A stretch of DNA of 64,000 nt from Polyodon spathula (GCF_017654505.1 NC_054552.1:31856097-31920096), one strand, 5' to 3'. Shown: positions 12,447-28,992, counted from the stretch's first letter. Translations and numbers: made by a program. The notes: generated by a model from the sequence alone, not told the origin.

Positions 12447-13987
12447 ATGTATAGCGTTGCCAGGACAACGTGTCAGCGACTCTCTGCTCCTGTGAAACCC
12501 CGCAACGCGACACTGTAAGTACTACTGCTGTTTGTCCCCGCACAACAGGCATGACCCGGACTTTAGAGTGCGGGGCATAAACAAACTGGACAGGATGGCG
12601 AAAAAACTATTAAACTGCACTATTTTAAATGTGAGTGCTCATTATAGTAGTCGTAGTTAGTAAGACACACTACAGGCGTGTTTATCTCAGTCCCCGAGGC
12701 ACGCCTCACTGCGACTGTTCACTAACATTGCAGCCCTCCAGCTAGAATGGAGCAGGCTTGTTTCAAATCGCAACTTGCAGGAGTGGGCCGTGCTCTGTTA
12801 CACATTTTTGTCATGTTGTACAGGAAACATCTACAGCATGTTTTTAACGTTTTACTGTGGTTACCCTGTGTTCTGAAACCAGGTGACACTCCCAAAGCTA
12901 TATGTGCAGGCCTATATATTGTTAACGGTAATACGTTATTATACAGCAGCATGCCCAATGGTAGTTCAAATGCCTTTGAGAATGGTAGTGAAAGGGTGAT
13001 TGCTGGGTAACTTGCATAAAGGATACTCCCTGTTGTTGTGTGCTCTGCAGTTTGATATTGTAATTCCTTCAATCTCCTTTGCAGTGCGAGCCGCGGGGTG
13101 TGTTCCAGTGCACAGAGACTCCAGGAGGCTGCAGAGAGCCCTGCCAGCACCGCTCCAGCTAAGACATCAAGAGAGTTCAGGTGGGCACTCTTAATCTTTC
13201 ATTGCCACCGCTTGTGCTGTCCCTACTCTATGGGGAAAACAGAGAGGACTTAAGTATCTGCCTTATGCGTCCAGTCCATTTCAAGACAGGGATGGAATAA
13301 GACTCTGCTTGCATAGCAGTTAGATCCATTCCTGGTTTTACTAGGAGTTTAATAAGACAAACCTGAGCTTGTTACTGATACACGTGGCTAATCAAGCCTG
13401 TAATAAAACCTGGAATGGATGACACTGCATTGCAATAGGAGTCATATTTTCATCCTTACAAGAGCCCCAAATGTAATCAAGAGAATTTAAAAAGTGGGGT
13501 GGTGGGGTACTGATTTCTTACCAAAGGTCAGTCTGTTACTATGGAGCAAGATTGTTGGGTGTACGAAGTTTAATGCCTAGGAATCTAGGAATAGCAATTC
13601 TTCTTCTTCTGAATCCTGTTTTATTTGAACAGTGTTTTCCCTCCACTCCCCGGACAGGAGAGCCTGCTGCGATGGGGTGGTAAGAAGTATGAGGAGCTGC
13701 CCATAGCGCACATTAAAGCAACCTACAACAAGTGAGTCTCTGCCTCTCCTCATTCACATTCTCTTTGAGTGCAGTTTATACCTAGGCAAAACAAAGATAT
13801 CACAAAATGAGGGACAGTGTGAGACATTTTTAAATCTTTAAATACAAACATATGTTGTACACACTTCTGTATTATATATATCCTAGCTAGTTGAAATCTA
13901 ATTCTAATCAAAAGATAGCACTATACAGGGGATGAGATTTGCCATGAGATGTTAGCCGCTAAATGAAATGTGTATGGTTAATGCATG

Positions 13988-14018
<31 letters not shown>

Positions 14019-14759
14019 GACCCTCCCCCAGCACACACATTCAGGTGACAGACCACCTGGGACAGTACATGGTCAGGACCTCCTGTGGCACAGAGGGGTT
14101 CAAAAACGTCAAGAAAGGCACTCCGGTCGCTGCTCAGACTGCAGGGATATCCGCTGCCGCGGTAAGGAAACTGGTTGATCGCCACTCATGTTTTCCATTG
14201 CAATGTTGTTATTTTTCTGTAGATGGCAGCACTTGCGCAGTAGTCAGTTTTAATTAAGAGGACCTGCAATGTGCTTTCAATATAATATTATATTGTTTTT
14301 TTTATATAAACTGTTCAAGATGTGTTTGTTTACTGGACCCTTTGAGCTTCACTGGTTCTGTTATTCTATTTCCCAATTTTCGTGGGTCATAATGATGAGG
14401 AAATGTTTTATTCATTTCTTTATTAAATAAACAAAAAAACTAAAAAAACGCCTTTAGCTGTGTCTCTAATTTCACCCAGCAGACATTCTTGTGTGTTCAG
14501 AACAGTAGAAATGAGCTTTGTTTTAAGGGTAGTGGTCTGTTGTGTTGAAATGTCCTTTTTGTAATACCTGGAGTGTATTATTCCCTCTCTTTTCTGTTCT
14601 CTCTCTTTCAATAAAAAATATAATTTCCTCTTCTGGCGCAAGTCCCTCTCCGACTCACTCGCTGTTTATTTTAAACTCCTGGAGTTTTTCTGATTCCTCC
14701 TGTATTCATCTTATTTCCAAATTCAGAGAAGCTATATCGTCATGAATATTAAAAGTAAT

Positions 14760-14831
<72 letters not shown>

Positions 14832-15958
14832 CAAATGCATAATACTACTACTAATAATATTAATGATGTCATGATGATATTGAATATTGTCCAGTTTGTG
14901 TAATGTAATCTCTTGGGGTATGCCTGATTCCTGTTCCTATCTCAACAGAAGGCGCTGGTTAAAGGTGTGTCCTTCGTGCGTGTGGTGGTGAAGGGTCTAG
15001 GGCCAGGACGGATGGTAAGTCCGCACTGCTTGGTTTCCGCTGCACGCCTGAGCAGTGATTACAGGCTGCTCTCACAGGCTGGGGGTCAAGCCGCTGCACC
15101 GCATCTCAATCTCAATGGCTCAGTGTAACCGCTTTGAGTAACAGGCAAGGAACTGCAGAGCAGAATCAAGCCAGAGAGAATGAATTCCCATCAGCCCTAA
15201 CATCACCCATTTGTGGTTTAAAAAGTGTTTAATAGGTACTGTGGGGGGAGGGTCCGTAAACCCTTGCCCCTATCACTTCCCAGATTTCAGATTCATTATT
15301 TTAAGGACAGGCACAGAGTGTATCCCAGTATGGGGTTGTATTCTGTTATCTATTGGGTGCCGTGGGTTCGAAAAGCAGACTTTGCAGTCCTAGAGGGATC
15401 TTTAACCTTTAAGGCTTATGCCTTTTTCATTATTTTTATTACCATTAAATATTCGAGAAAGGCCAATATGCTTGATTATCCTCTGCATGTAATTTGTTTC
15501 ACAGTAACTGCTGGCAGGCTGTGTTATCTTAGAGAACCAGTCTGTTTGTTATTTTTTCTGCTTATTTAGTTTGGAGGGGAAAACACTTCTTTCAAAGAAC
15601 CGTGAGATGTTGTGAGACACTCTCACGGCTAGTTTCACAGACCCCCTTTCCCGTTACTCTTAGGCTACTCAATGTTAATGTAGGTTTGGTAATCCAATAT
15701 TGGAGATAGCTGTAGTCGGGGTCTGTGGAACTAGCTGTCCATGTCTCAGAAAACTAAAGATGTCTAGATGTCTTCAAATCCCTTTTGAATGTTTTTACAT
15801 TTCTTTGTTATTTACAGTCATTCTATGTTGCTTCGTTATTGTGATTGGAGTATTTTTAGATTTATCTGTACCTTTGAGCTTTATGGGAGAATCTTTGTTT
15901 GGCTGTCAGCTGTTGATTCCTGAGAACATGCAAGATATCCCCCCCCCCGACTCCTGTA

Positions 15959-16032
<74 letters not shown>

Positions 16033-17849
16033 CCTCAAAAAGCATGTTGCCAAAGATGTTTCTCCAATGCTGAAATAATAACTTCTGATTACAAACATCA
16101 ATCACTGTAAAGGAAAACCTATTTAAAGCTAATGCACAACATTCTGTATCAACCCATGGGTGAAGTGCTTCATATTTCAATGCTGTCTCCTTGAGTCTCC
16201 ACAATATAACAGTGCTGTCGCAAAGCACATTTGTTCCCTATCAGAATATTTGTAGTGTTTTTTGTTACTGCTCCCCTGTGGCTCTCCTAACAACGTGACA
16301 CCAGGCTCCCTGCTTCAGTGCAGTCAGGTGTGTGCCTCTGACAGAAATGATCAGACACGCAACATGTAACGAGGCAGAAATGAAGTGTGGACAATCCAGG
16401 CAGCTCTGTGGGGGCCACTTCCTAAGCAGGCATGCTTCCAGGCGTCTGGAATTGTTGATTTGCGACGGGAACGGCGCAGCGCTACATGGCAAGGAACACT
16501 GAATCTCCTCTGATATTCTGGATCTCATTCACACCAGCTCAGGGTGTTTTTGCCTGGGAGGCTGGGATATTTGTCAAGCCACACACAGTGCTGAATTAAG
16601 GGCAGGCAGTGACAGACAGCAGCTTTCAGGGAGGCACCACTGCGTGCAGTGTACTGTAATGTGCTGTTCTGTAGCTCGGCAGATTTTCATGTTTTCCTGC
16701 TACGTGAGGAGTTGTCAGGTAAGGGTTAAGAGACTTGGGAAGCCAGCTTCCAATCCCAGATCAGCCAGAGACTTGCTGTGCGACCCTTAATTTGAATTCT
16801 TTCAATCTCCACCGAGAAGTTGAGAGGCAGAACATCCCCAACCCTAAGCAGCAGTAAATTAACAGATTCAAGTTTTAACTGTGTGCTGCACCGTGCGTTG
16901 GGTGCTGCATTTATGAAAGCAGGTATAGCAGGTAAAATTACATTGTCCTGTCCAGGTTTAACATCGGACTGATTAATGGCCTATTTCGTTATGGAGTTGT
17001 TATCATCCATAACTATTAAACACTCAATTGTGCAAAATTTTGAAATGCAAAAAAACAGTAATTTCAGTGACCCATGTTTATGACTAGAAGTCTTTCTCTT
17101 TGTTTTCTATCAATTCATTAAAACACTTGTCATTTCATTTATAGTTTATGTTAGTATTTCATTGGTGCTGTCTCTTCTCTAAGGGATGCTATGGCATGGT
17201 TAGAACACAGCTGGACATTGGCTTTATTTTTCCCTACAATGTAACAGACACTGTATTATAAACTTTTATTAGCCCCACTTACCGTCCTGTCACTTATTCA
17301 TTGAACAACAGCACAGAACCTGTGAATAGTCATTGTTGTTGAAACCACGGCAGCATGTTAATTACCAGCTGGGTTGAACGTCCTGTTTAAGACGGGCGCA
17401 AAAGTATCCTCAGAGCCGAGATGGCTCCCTTTTGTCATTCGCATGACATTGAAAACCTGCTTTACAAGGTGTAATGGTGCATGTATACCTCGCCATAAAA
17501 CACTGAATCATGACACCAGCAATATTAAAAACCCTAGCTGTAGTATCTGAGTTTGTAGGGCTGTCTTTTTGAAACACAATTCTTCTTACAATGGCTTTCT
17601 GACAACGGACTAACAGTGAAACATCGTCAGATATTTTTTGGTGACAAACGTAATACGCATGGAAGTTAGTTCTTCTGCATACTGGTGACTTATTAACAGC
17701 TGCTTCTTAGATATATATATATATTTTTTCTTTTTTTCCAGTCTTCCATCAAAGGTTTAACAATGGGCGGGCTGGAGGTCGTGTCCATCACAGACAACAC
17801 CCCCATTCCGCACAACGGCTGCCGCCCACGCAAGGCTCGAAGGATGTGA
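12447..17849 (+). CDS. MRPS11: Mitochondrial small ribosomal subunit protein uS11m, complete in 6 exons
   Basis: Homologue of bacterial S11, on the platform of the 28S mitochondrial ribosomal subunit, contacting small-subunit rRNA. Exons: 12447-12514, 13085-13180, 13633-13731, 14032-14161, 14949-15014, 17742-17849 (188 aa; human about 194). All junctions are GT/AG and in phase. The N-terminus ([13 protein letters not shown]) is a basic mitochondrial presequence. Family hallmarks are [70 protein letters not shown] and the basic C-terminus CRPRKARRM. Poly(A) signal AATAAA is at 17941-17946. Intron 5 (15015-17741) is the longest and holds only simple repeats and unrecognised sequence. Confidence 0.97.
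13287..13456. mobile_element. MITE in MRPS11 intron 2, related to 48945-49098 in opposite orientation
   Basis: It starts CAGGGATGGAATAAGAC and ends GTCATATTTTCATCC, an imperfect terminal inverted repeat. The interior GTGGCTAATCAAGCCTG and AATAAAACCTGG matches the reverse complement of 48945-49098. Flanks TTTCAAGA and TTACAAGA agree at 7 of 8 positions if the element ends at CATCC. That fits an 8-bp target duplication as made by hAT transposons. No coding capacity. Confidence 0.6.
13988..14016 (+). repeat. Poly-T tract before MRPS11 exon 4
   Basis: About 29 consecutive T lie 15 bases upstream of the exon 4 acceptor (CCCTCCCCCAG), forming an unusually long polypyrimidine tract. Confidence 0.8.
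14761..14827. repeat. A-tract followed by (TA)n microsatellite, MRPS11 intron 4
   Basis: Sixteen A followed by about 25 TA units. Confidence 0.9.
15961..16025. repeat. (AT)n microsatellite, MRPS11 intron 5
   Basis: A pure AT dinucleotide array of roughly 65 bases. The open frames across it translate to Tyr-Ile repeats and are artefacts. Confidence 0.9.
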
Positions 17850-17940
17850 GGCGGCGAGAGAGAGAGAGAGCATTTGTTCTTGGTCCTCTCAACAATGCAC
17901 ATGGACTTCATTAACCATGCAGCCCTGTTCATAATCATAG

Positions 17941-17946
17941 AATAAA
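17941..17946 (+). terminator. MRPS11 poly(A) signal (AATAAA)
   Basis: A canonical hexamer 92 bases after the MRPS11 stop codon; short 3' UTRs are normal for this gene. Confidence 0.7.
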
Positions 17947-17959
17947 GATTTCAGTTTTT

Positions 17960-19036
17960 TTTTTTCTAACCTCCTTGGCTTTCTGTTGGTTATGTGGATA
18001 GTGGGACAGGTTTGTGCGTGTGTGTGTGGACCGATCACACCTACACCTCTTGTTCAAGCCTGCTCATTACAATGGAAATAACCCCCCAAATAACAATCTA
18101 CGATGCAAACTGAAAAAGCACAAGATTTTATTAATTATGTTTCTATCATCAAAAGGTGAAAACATTGCCTGATACATTGATTTAAGAAATCTGTATTTTT
18201 ACCTGCTGCATATCTCTAATCAGGTCAGGGTTCTGGAGGTGTTTCTGTTAAGGGTGACATGCATGAAGTTTATAAAACAAGGGCACTGTGGCCTACAGAG
18301 AATTCAATTCTGACGACTGCAGGGCTACCCAGGCCTGTACTCCTAGGCATGGGAGGCAAGGGTTGAGGATAGAATAAAAAATAAATAAATAAATAAAACA
18401 TGTCTTTGTTTAATGTAATCAATGTAACCCCATCTCCTGTTCGCTTCCAAGAGAAGATAAGGAAAAAATAAAACATATCCATTTAGGACTGGTGCCCTTT
18501 CTCAGGATTACATCAGGTACTTTGTTGCCATGACAACAGCAATTAGCAGGAACTGAGTTTCCAGGCAGGCTGTGGATATAGTAACCATGACAACCTAGGT
18601 CAGGCCAGCACTGTACATCTGCCTTTGCACTAGCCACTTCACAAAGCAGCAGCAGTGTTGTGGGGAGGGGGCTGATGCGATCAGATACACTGATTAAACA
18701 CAAGCATATGCTTTGCATTGCATTTGCGGGCTGGGTGTTGTTTTCTGGCTTGATATAAATCACGTTCAGTCATGGAGCAAATATGCCACAGGTTAAAACA
18801 CTTACCAAAAACCCTTCACACCGTTTCCACACAGGAGAAGGTCTACTCGCCCGCTTACTTAGATATTGCACTTTGGGGGTATGATGCTAAGCACAAGAAA
18901 TGTTACAAAAGCCATCAATGCATACAGAACTGCTCAAGCGTTAAACCTGCGTTTGAAAGCTAGTCATACCCTTAACTGTAGAACGACCTCCTGTCCATTG
19001 TGGCTACAGAGATGAACTCTCATGCACATATATATG

Positions 19037-19109
<73 letters not shown>

Positions 19110-22100
19110 TTTTTTTTTTTTTTTCTCATACTGCTGTTAGCAAAAGTTTGAATCCATTTATTACCCCTTAGTAGCACTAGGAATATCTTAAAGGCCTTAA
19201 TAAAATACAACTTGTTGCAGAGGGAGACAAATAGGAACAGGTTTGCAGTAGGTCTAAATCATGAATTTTCAGCTAAAAACAAAACAATTCGCCTTTTAAA
19301 AAAGAAAAGAACTTGTTGGATCCAATAAAAGCCTCAATTTGTCTTTTTAAATTATTTTTACTGACCCTTCAAAAGTGACCTCTATTACAAGATCTAAAAC
19401 AGCATGCACTGAAAAGAAGTGCATTCAGATTATAATAGATACAGAATAAGAAAGCGGATATGAAATAAAGGCTTTTATGCAAGGGAAGCAATTGTTCTCT
19501 CCTCCTATTCAGATCTCCAATGTTCTCTGCTTCAACACATAATGTAAAAACACTTCAATCAACACTTTAAATCAGTTCAGGTGCCAAAAAGTCATTAGAA
19601 ATGACGAAAGGGCACCTAAATCAATGAAAGACAATAATTATAGCACTTAACTGAATTAAAATGCTCACTGAAATAAATGCAATTAAGACAGCTAGTTTCT
19701 TAACAACCAGAGGTCAATTATGAACTTTGTTTTGAAAATGGATTTTCTTGGATGCGCTGTTCAGCGCATTGTTCCTGTGATTCAGGGCTCGATGAGAATG
19801 GTTTGTAAATGGGGTTAATGTTCTCAGTGCACACAGATTGAGCACCTGACCCATCAATACACATGTACAGGACTTCAAGACTTTTGTGAACAGTTTGCTG
19901 AACTTTTGAAATTTCACCCCCCCCCCACAAAAAAAAGAATGGTTGATTCCATGTAAACGTGGCGATAGCCACTCACAATTAATTTCCACTTGAGAAGATG
20001 GCATTTCAAAGACAATGTAAATTTCATCAAATTTGAGCCTTTTGCACCTGTCTGGGCGATATCTTTTGCTTTGTCATTTAGATCCAGCAACTATAAACTG
20101 GACACTGGGATGTAGACCAAGAACCTCCAATGCCACTTGCAGGATAATAAATCCACATAAGTCTTTCAGCACGCACACAATGTGCAATGCACAATGCACA
20201 CAACACACAGCCTCGGACACTGAAAAACAAAATCTGAATGAAACTGAAGCAACTCAGTCCAGTTGAGATAGCATCAGACAAAGAAGACACTACTCAGGTG
20301 ATTGCATTCAGGATTAAGGACTCCAATTTGCGGCACTGCTGGCTCTGTATTAATTGAGTTAAAAAACAAATCTCTCCAGTGGTGACCTTTTAAGTTGAAT
20401 GTGTGCCTCAGGGCAGCAGCAGCAGCAGCAGCAAGAGCTTCACCGTGACAGCTGGCTAGACAATGACATGGCTCCTCAGGAGTTTACAAGGCTTGCTTAC
20501 CTTCTAATGAACTGAAATTAAAGAAGCCAAGGATTACAACAGCAAGAAGCTACTGTCTGCCTAACACTACACCTGAGATGTCTAATTAATTGAATACATA
20601 TATAGAACTTGATTAAATGCGTATTGTATACATATTAAACGGCTGCCTTTAGTACTGCTGTTATTTTTTCTTTCTTGAAACACACACCAATGATTTGCTT
20701 TTAGCATGTTCCAGTAGTTGTACTGTATCAACCTACTGAACTCAAACCATCGGGTACACAACCAAGAAACCCTTGCCTACCAACAGAGGAAGAGATGTTG
20801 CAATAGAACTAGTTTATAGTGCAAACAGTAGTAAAACAAGTGATGAAACTCATTTTAATTTCCATTTGGCACAATCCCCCCCTCCCCTCTCTCGCGTAAC
20901 CCAAGGGTCACTGTGTACAGATGATCTCTGTGCACCTGCTGTCCTTCTCCAGGTAATTCCACACAGGTTTCATTCACAGACTTGCTGCAGCTGCTTCGGA
21001 GTTGGCCCATGTTGGGTTCAATTTATTTGAGGTTTATTTTAAGGTATTGCACACACACACGTACGTTACTTACCTAAGGAGTAGTAACATGCCAGATAAT
21101 TGGAGTGATATAAAATCATCCTCACATGACACCCCTCCCCAATTAAATGAAACATTTCATCCCACTGGTGACAAAAGAAAATAGTTATAAAACAGAGGAA
21201 ACAAGGGCATTACCTTAAAATCTTTATTTACAACAGAATATAAAATATATTTTATAAAAATGGACAATGTTATGGAGAATACTCATATAAAAACAAAGAA
21301 GTTGGTTCCTGATGAACTTTCGACACAACCAGGTAGTTTTTGGCTTAGGACCTCCTAAAACCAACCTGTAATTGACCTACATAATAATAGCACTTCTAAC
21401 AAAAAAAGGTAATGGGATAAGGGCAGTGCAGGGGAGAAGGCAGCCTTGTTACCAGCAAGGGTGTAATCAGACACACTGACAACTGCTGTTTATACCGTTT
21501 CACAAGTGAATTATTTGTTCGACAGACTGAGTGCTTTCAAATCACATTGTGCACATCGCTATATGTCAGCCAGCCTAAATATGTCTGCGATAGACCCTTA
21601 GTAGAGTTTAAAAAATAAATAAATAAATAAATAAATAAACAAAATATAATCCATCTTGTTATTTTACAAGATGAACTGGATCATGATGTATCAGGTTGTA
21701 AACACTGACCAATCTCATAATGTTAAAGGTCAATTCAGAGTCATTAGGCAGCCTGCAGGGATGAAAATGGTGGACTCCTTGATGCTGTACAGCTGTCAAG
21801 ATGAAGCACTTTCAATTGCGTGTTGCTAAGGAAAGGGGGTCTCAAACTGGGGGGCACAGTACAGCAGCATGAATACAAAAATATTTAATGTGTTGACATT
21901 TTTATTTTTTAAATCACAACGTAATTTGTATGCTGCTGGTAAACCTGGCTCAGCCCTGCAGTGCTGTACTGCACTTTTATTCTGATTGCACTGTGCTGCT
22001 GCAGCTCCTCGAGTGCTTTTTTTGCAGCAAGACCTTTCATGTTCAATTAAATAAAAGGAACCCACCCACAGACACCCACTCACTTACACTCACGACAATA

Positions 22101-23603
22101 CATGCACACGGTGTTTCAATGCATTCGCTTTTACATTTAGGAAAAAAAGGACTACACTTGCGAATGTTGTTGTTAAAAAAAAAAAAAAAACTTGAACTTT
22201 AAAAGCTTAAAAACCAGACTCTTCATTTGTAGTGCACCGATAGTGTTAGCAATTTTCATAACACCCCACTTTCCTCATGTCGTACATGTTAGTATACCAG
22301 ACGGTGTCATTTTCTGTTAATATATACTGCAGTGTGCACATACAGCAGTAGCACGTGTATATGAACACCCCTTTGCTCCTGTATTAGAGCACCCCATTGC
22401 TCCTGTTGGTTTGTTGTGCATATGAAATCAATCCATTGGAACTGAAAATGTTGAAAAAAAAAAAAAAAAAAAGCAAATTAGTGATTGTCTAAATTTAATT
22501 CATGACTTTAATAGGTCGTCCATGCCACCAAGTAGTAAGAGAAAAGGAACATATTGCCACACATGGTAAAATGCAAGAGACTTTTTAGAAGTTGTTTAAG
22601 ATGCCTAACTAAAAGCATAAAGTGGTCTAACATTTTCACACACGTGCCTACTGTCTCTATAATCACGGATTACCGACTACAAATTGAACTTCTCACACCC
22701 TGAGGTTTTCATGCAGGTAGGTATATAGAAGATAAAAATGACAAATCTGGAGGTGTTCCAATACATGTGCATACTACTGGACGATTTTCAACCAATGACT
22801 GGTGATTGAGGTGAACCTCAAAAGGCAGAAACCATTTCAATGCATCAATGTTTGGGTCTTATATGATGTGATTTCAAATGCACTAGTTTTAACAGAACCT
22901 GTACGAAACATTAACCTGTGCCTAACACACAATCTGGTCACGTGTGTGGCCAACGACAATGTTAAAATGCACAACAGGGCTTGGGTGTTTGGCATGTAAA
23001 AAACACATTTCAAAAGAAAAACAAGCTCTCAGCTGCTTCGTATTTAATCAATCCTGTGATGCAGAATATGCTTAGAAACTATAAAAGAAAAAAAAGAAAC
23101 TAAAAAGTGCAACCTTACTTAAAATCCTGGTAGTTACACCACCAAGGAGTGGGTAAAAACGAAACCCTATCTCAAACATGCGCTTTCATTTTATTGATTT
23201 CCAACCCCAGGCTTTTCATGACACTGAAAACATTTTGGACCAGGTTTCATTGTTATTGATAATGGTGTGTCTGGACCATGGCAGCACAGTATGAAAAGGT
23301 GCAGTTCATCTGTTAAAAACACTATAGGACAGTTTTCTCATTCCATGACTGAAGATGGGCCCCAAGGCCAGCACAACACAGTCTTGGGACAATACACCAT
23401 GTTTCTGAAGGCACCCTGTACTGCTATAGTGGCCACGAAAAAGCTCTTCACTCGTTTCTTCATTAAGATGTGGGCTCAGAACTGTTAATCCCAGACCATG
23501 CTTAAAAGCAGATTGATAACAGCGGAGTATGAGAAAACCTACTTGAAACAGTGACACTCACAATCAATCAATAATCAATGGCCTCCTTTCCCCCTCGGGT
23601 CCT
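17960..23603. other. MRPS11-DET1 tail-to-tail intergenic region and DET1 3' UTR
   Basis: No conserved coding exon is seen. The part nearest DET1 is its 3' UTR: minus-strand AATAAA signals at 23190-23195 (proximal) and 21223-21228 (distal) would give UTRs of about 0.4 or 2.4 kb. Simple repeats: (AAAT)n near 18377 and 21609, (TA)n at 19037-19103 followed by poly-T, six CAG units near 20413, and poly-A near 22456. The rest is unremarkable AT-rich sequence. Confidence 0.5.
19037..19103. repeat. (TA)n microsatellite followed by a T-tract
   Basis: About 33 TA units, then a T-run from about 19108 to 19124. Confidence 0.9.
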
Positions 23604-26238
<2,635 letters not shown>

Positions 26239-26518
26239 CTTACTGGCTGTTGGGGAGGTCTAGTGGGATGGGTAACATTGTTTCTTTAAAACCACTAAAA
26301 AAAAAATCCATACAAAAAGGAATGTTAAATTCATAGGAGGTACTGGATTTCACTGCTATGAACACACCCAGGAAGTCTTGCACATCCATACTGGATCTAA
26401 ACCTACATTTTATTTTACATTTGTCAGTAGTTTGTACACACACTTTAAAACTTAGCTACCACAAATATATCTTGCTAATATACTTAGCAAGAATGTGTAC
26501 TGGCCTAAACTACTTACT

Positions 26519-26756
26519 TTAACCCTTTGAGTGCCCTTGTCCTCATTTCAGGACAGGCTACTTTGTAATTTTTTAAGAATATCTAACTGGCATCTACCTG
26601 TTATTTTGATTTTCTCTTTAACTCTATGGTTATGATAACTTACCCTAATTTTATTATGGGCAAAAGTTACTTTTCAATTCTAATGTATCAAATTATCAAA
26701 AATACCGCTTGTACTGAGATTTGTTAGATTTGTAACTTGATCCTTAAATGGGTTGA
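26519..26756. mobile_element. piggyBac-like MITE, copy A
   Basis: It begins TTAACCCTTTGAGTGC and ends AAATGGGTTGAA. The interior matches the reverse complement of 33418-33650, for example CTTTAACTCTATGGTTATGAT against ATCATAACAATAGAGTTAAAG. TTAA at the left edge (TTGA, one change, at the right) and the CCCTTTG-like terminus fit piggyBac target preference. No transposase is present. Confidence 0.65.
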
Positions 26757-26840
26757 AAATCAAATCGACCAAAATGAAGGTGCTCGGTGACCTCACAAAT
26801 AAAGGGCCAATTCTCACCAAAATATGTCATTCATGTTAAC

Positions 26841-26842
<2 letters not shown>

Positions 26843-26901
<59 letters not shown>
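26843..26901. repeat. (TAA)n trinucleotide microsatellite
   Basis: About 20 uninterrupted units, upstream of DET1. Confidence 0.9.
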
Positions 26902-26902
<1 letters not shown>

Positions 26903-27462
26903 TTGCAGTGGGGAATTTTTGGGCTTGTTAAACTGTCGATAAAAAAAATACAAATTAAACCGATTAAAAATCAATTAAAATGTTGACAGTTTGACAGCCA
27001 AGTTGTAATTTCTGCAGTGCAAGCAGTTAACCAGACCCTTTACTGTTTAATACACAGTAAGGTTACATTCAACTTTTAAACATATGCAATCTCTTAATTA
27101 ATAATAAACCACGCCCACTTACCGACTTTCTGAAGTGCGCAGAACCCTATTATCCCAACAATAGTTTATTAGTTGGAAAAAAAAAATACTGACAAAAATA
27201 AAGATTTATCTAAAAAATAAAATAAAATCATATGTTGCACTCTTGATTCAAATTCCAATGTAGCAAACGTGGCTCTAAGAACACCCGGCTAAGAATACAA
27301 TGAAACGCAACAGATTCATTTTAAAATAGTTTAGACCAGGTTTGTTCCCTTTCCTCTTGAAAACTCAGAAACCATGTTAGCTACCACAGAAATCATTATG
27401 GAAAATGGAGCAGCGTTTGCTCCGTCCGTTCCTCCTCGCTCGTGATGCGTCTTTCTACTCAC

Positions 27463-27545
27463 AGCGACCCCTGTCGAATGGAAAACGCGGTACCCTGGCT
27501 TTCCCTTTGTGCTAACCTGCGGGATTTAGCTCAACAACACAAGAC
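27463..27545 (-). other. DET1: Probable 5' non-coding exon and promoter of DET1
   Basis: On the minus strand a CpG-containing stretch ends at a good donor, GGTCGCT|GTGAGTAGA (exon end 27463). The coding exon needs an upstream partner because it has an acceptor at 26247. The 5' limit is a guess. CpG density here is higher than in the surrounding AT-rich sequence. Confidence 0.35.
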
Positions 27546-28052
27546 ATGTCGAAATGTATTAATCAACATTTAAGCGTGAAACTGGTGGTAAAACACACTG
27601 AAATTATATAACAGTTCTATAGAATCCAACAACCCTTTTTTTAACCCTTAACGTTTACTGTGCAAAAGACACATTCAGGAGTTACAATATATATTGATGT
27701 TATGAGCATCAACAATTTACTCAAAGCCTCCACTAGTGTTTACCACTATTATAACAACTTTGACTGTTATTAATACAGCTTAGTTTGGGTGCGAAGAAAC
27801 TTTTAGCAATCTTTAATTCACATTGATCAGAATCTTCAGAAACTTGTGATCCTAACAACTCAAAGTAAACTATGCATGAGCAGCTAATAAGAAGTGTTGT
27901 AGTAGCTAATCAATAGCTAATCAACAGGGGGGGACGCGAAGCAATCATGACATAATCTTGATAATTGACATGACGTATGGTAGCATTATAGCAGGTTGAT
28001 TCTATGGTAGTATGACCCCTCCCCCCACACACACACCTGACAGGATGAGCAA

Positions 28053-28360
28053 TATTTAAGGAATAGAAAGAAGGCAAGCGTTGAATTGACAACAGTACTA
28101 GCAGAAGACATAAGTGTCCATCAAATAAACAGTATGAAGGTCACTCTTGAGAGCAGGACTTAAAGAGCTACTGTAAAAATACCTCTGTTAAGAAAGGGGA
28201 ACAAGACTAATAGGATGAAACATGCACAAGAACACAGACTATGGACTGTGGAACAATGGTCAAAGGAGCTTTGGACTGTTGATGGGTGGACAATGACACA
28301 TGTGTCTTCTGCCAGTTCTGTTGTCAATTCAATGCTTGTCTTCTTTATATTCCTTAAATA
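28053..28360. repeat. Long inverted repeat, arms of about 66 bp
   Basis: The arm 28053-28119 (TATTTAAGGAATAGAAAGAA...) is the reverse complement of 28295-28360 at roughly 85% identity by eye, with a spacer of about 175 bp. Shared cores include TTGAATTGACAACAG and GCAGAAGACA. It could be a palindromic MITE or a template for a long RNA hairpin; there is no coding capacity. Confidence 0.65.
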
Positions 28361-28988
28361 TGTTATTGTTGAGTATCGTTCATTCTTGTTAGACTTTTTG
28401 GGTCTTCCAGTCTTGGGTTTGTCAATTTACTTGTTGATTTATGCTTCGGATACCACACCTTGAAAATGAAGTGATGCGAGCGATTTCACTCAGTGTTTTT
28501 CTTTCTTTCTGCAAGTCAAGGTTGTTATAATAGTAGAATTTCTGCATCCCTTACTGATATTATTGTGTTTGTATTTATTTGTATTTATGTTTTAAATACC
28601 GGCTAGTTTCGTGCTTCATTCTTCTTCCATTTGTAGATGCTTAAAATATGTTGTTTTTCATTTATTGCAGAAAAGAAAACACTTCCAAGGGACCAAAAGC
28701 AGGAGAACTTGGGAGGTGGTTAGAGATCTCGTGGTAGTCATGGAAACTCCCACACACGCAGTCAGTGATACAACATCATTTCAGACACACACACACACAC
28801 CACACTAAGCAGCAATCGACAGCAGCAAACAGAACCCGAAGAACCAGAATCTAAATGAATAAATCTAAATAGAGTATTGCAATGAAATGATTTGAATTCA
28901 ACCTTGCCTGGACCCTATATTAGATATACTTATAGTCCCTCCAATCTCCAGAACACACAGATATTATGAAAGCAAAAACAATTATTCA

Positions 28989-28992
<4 letters not shown>

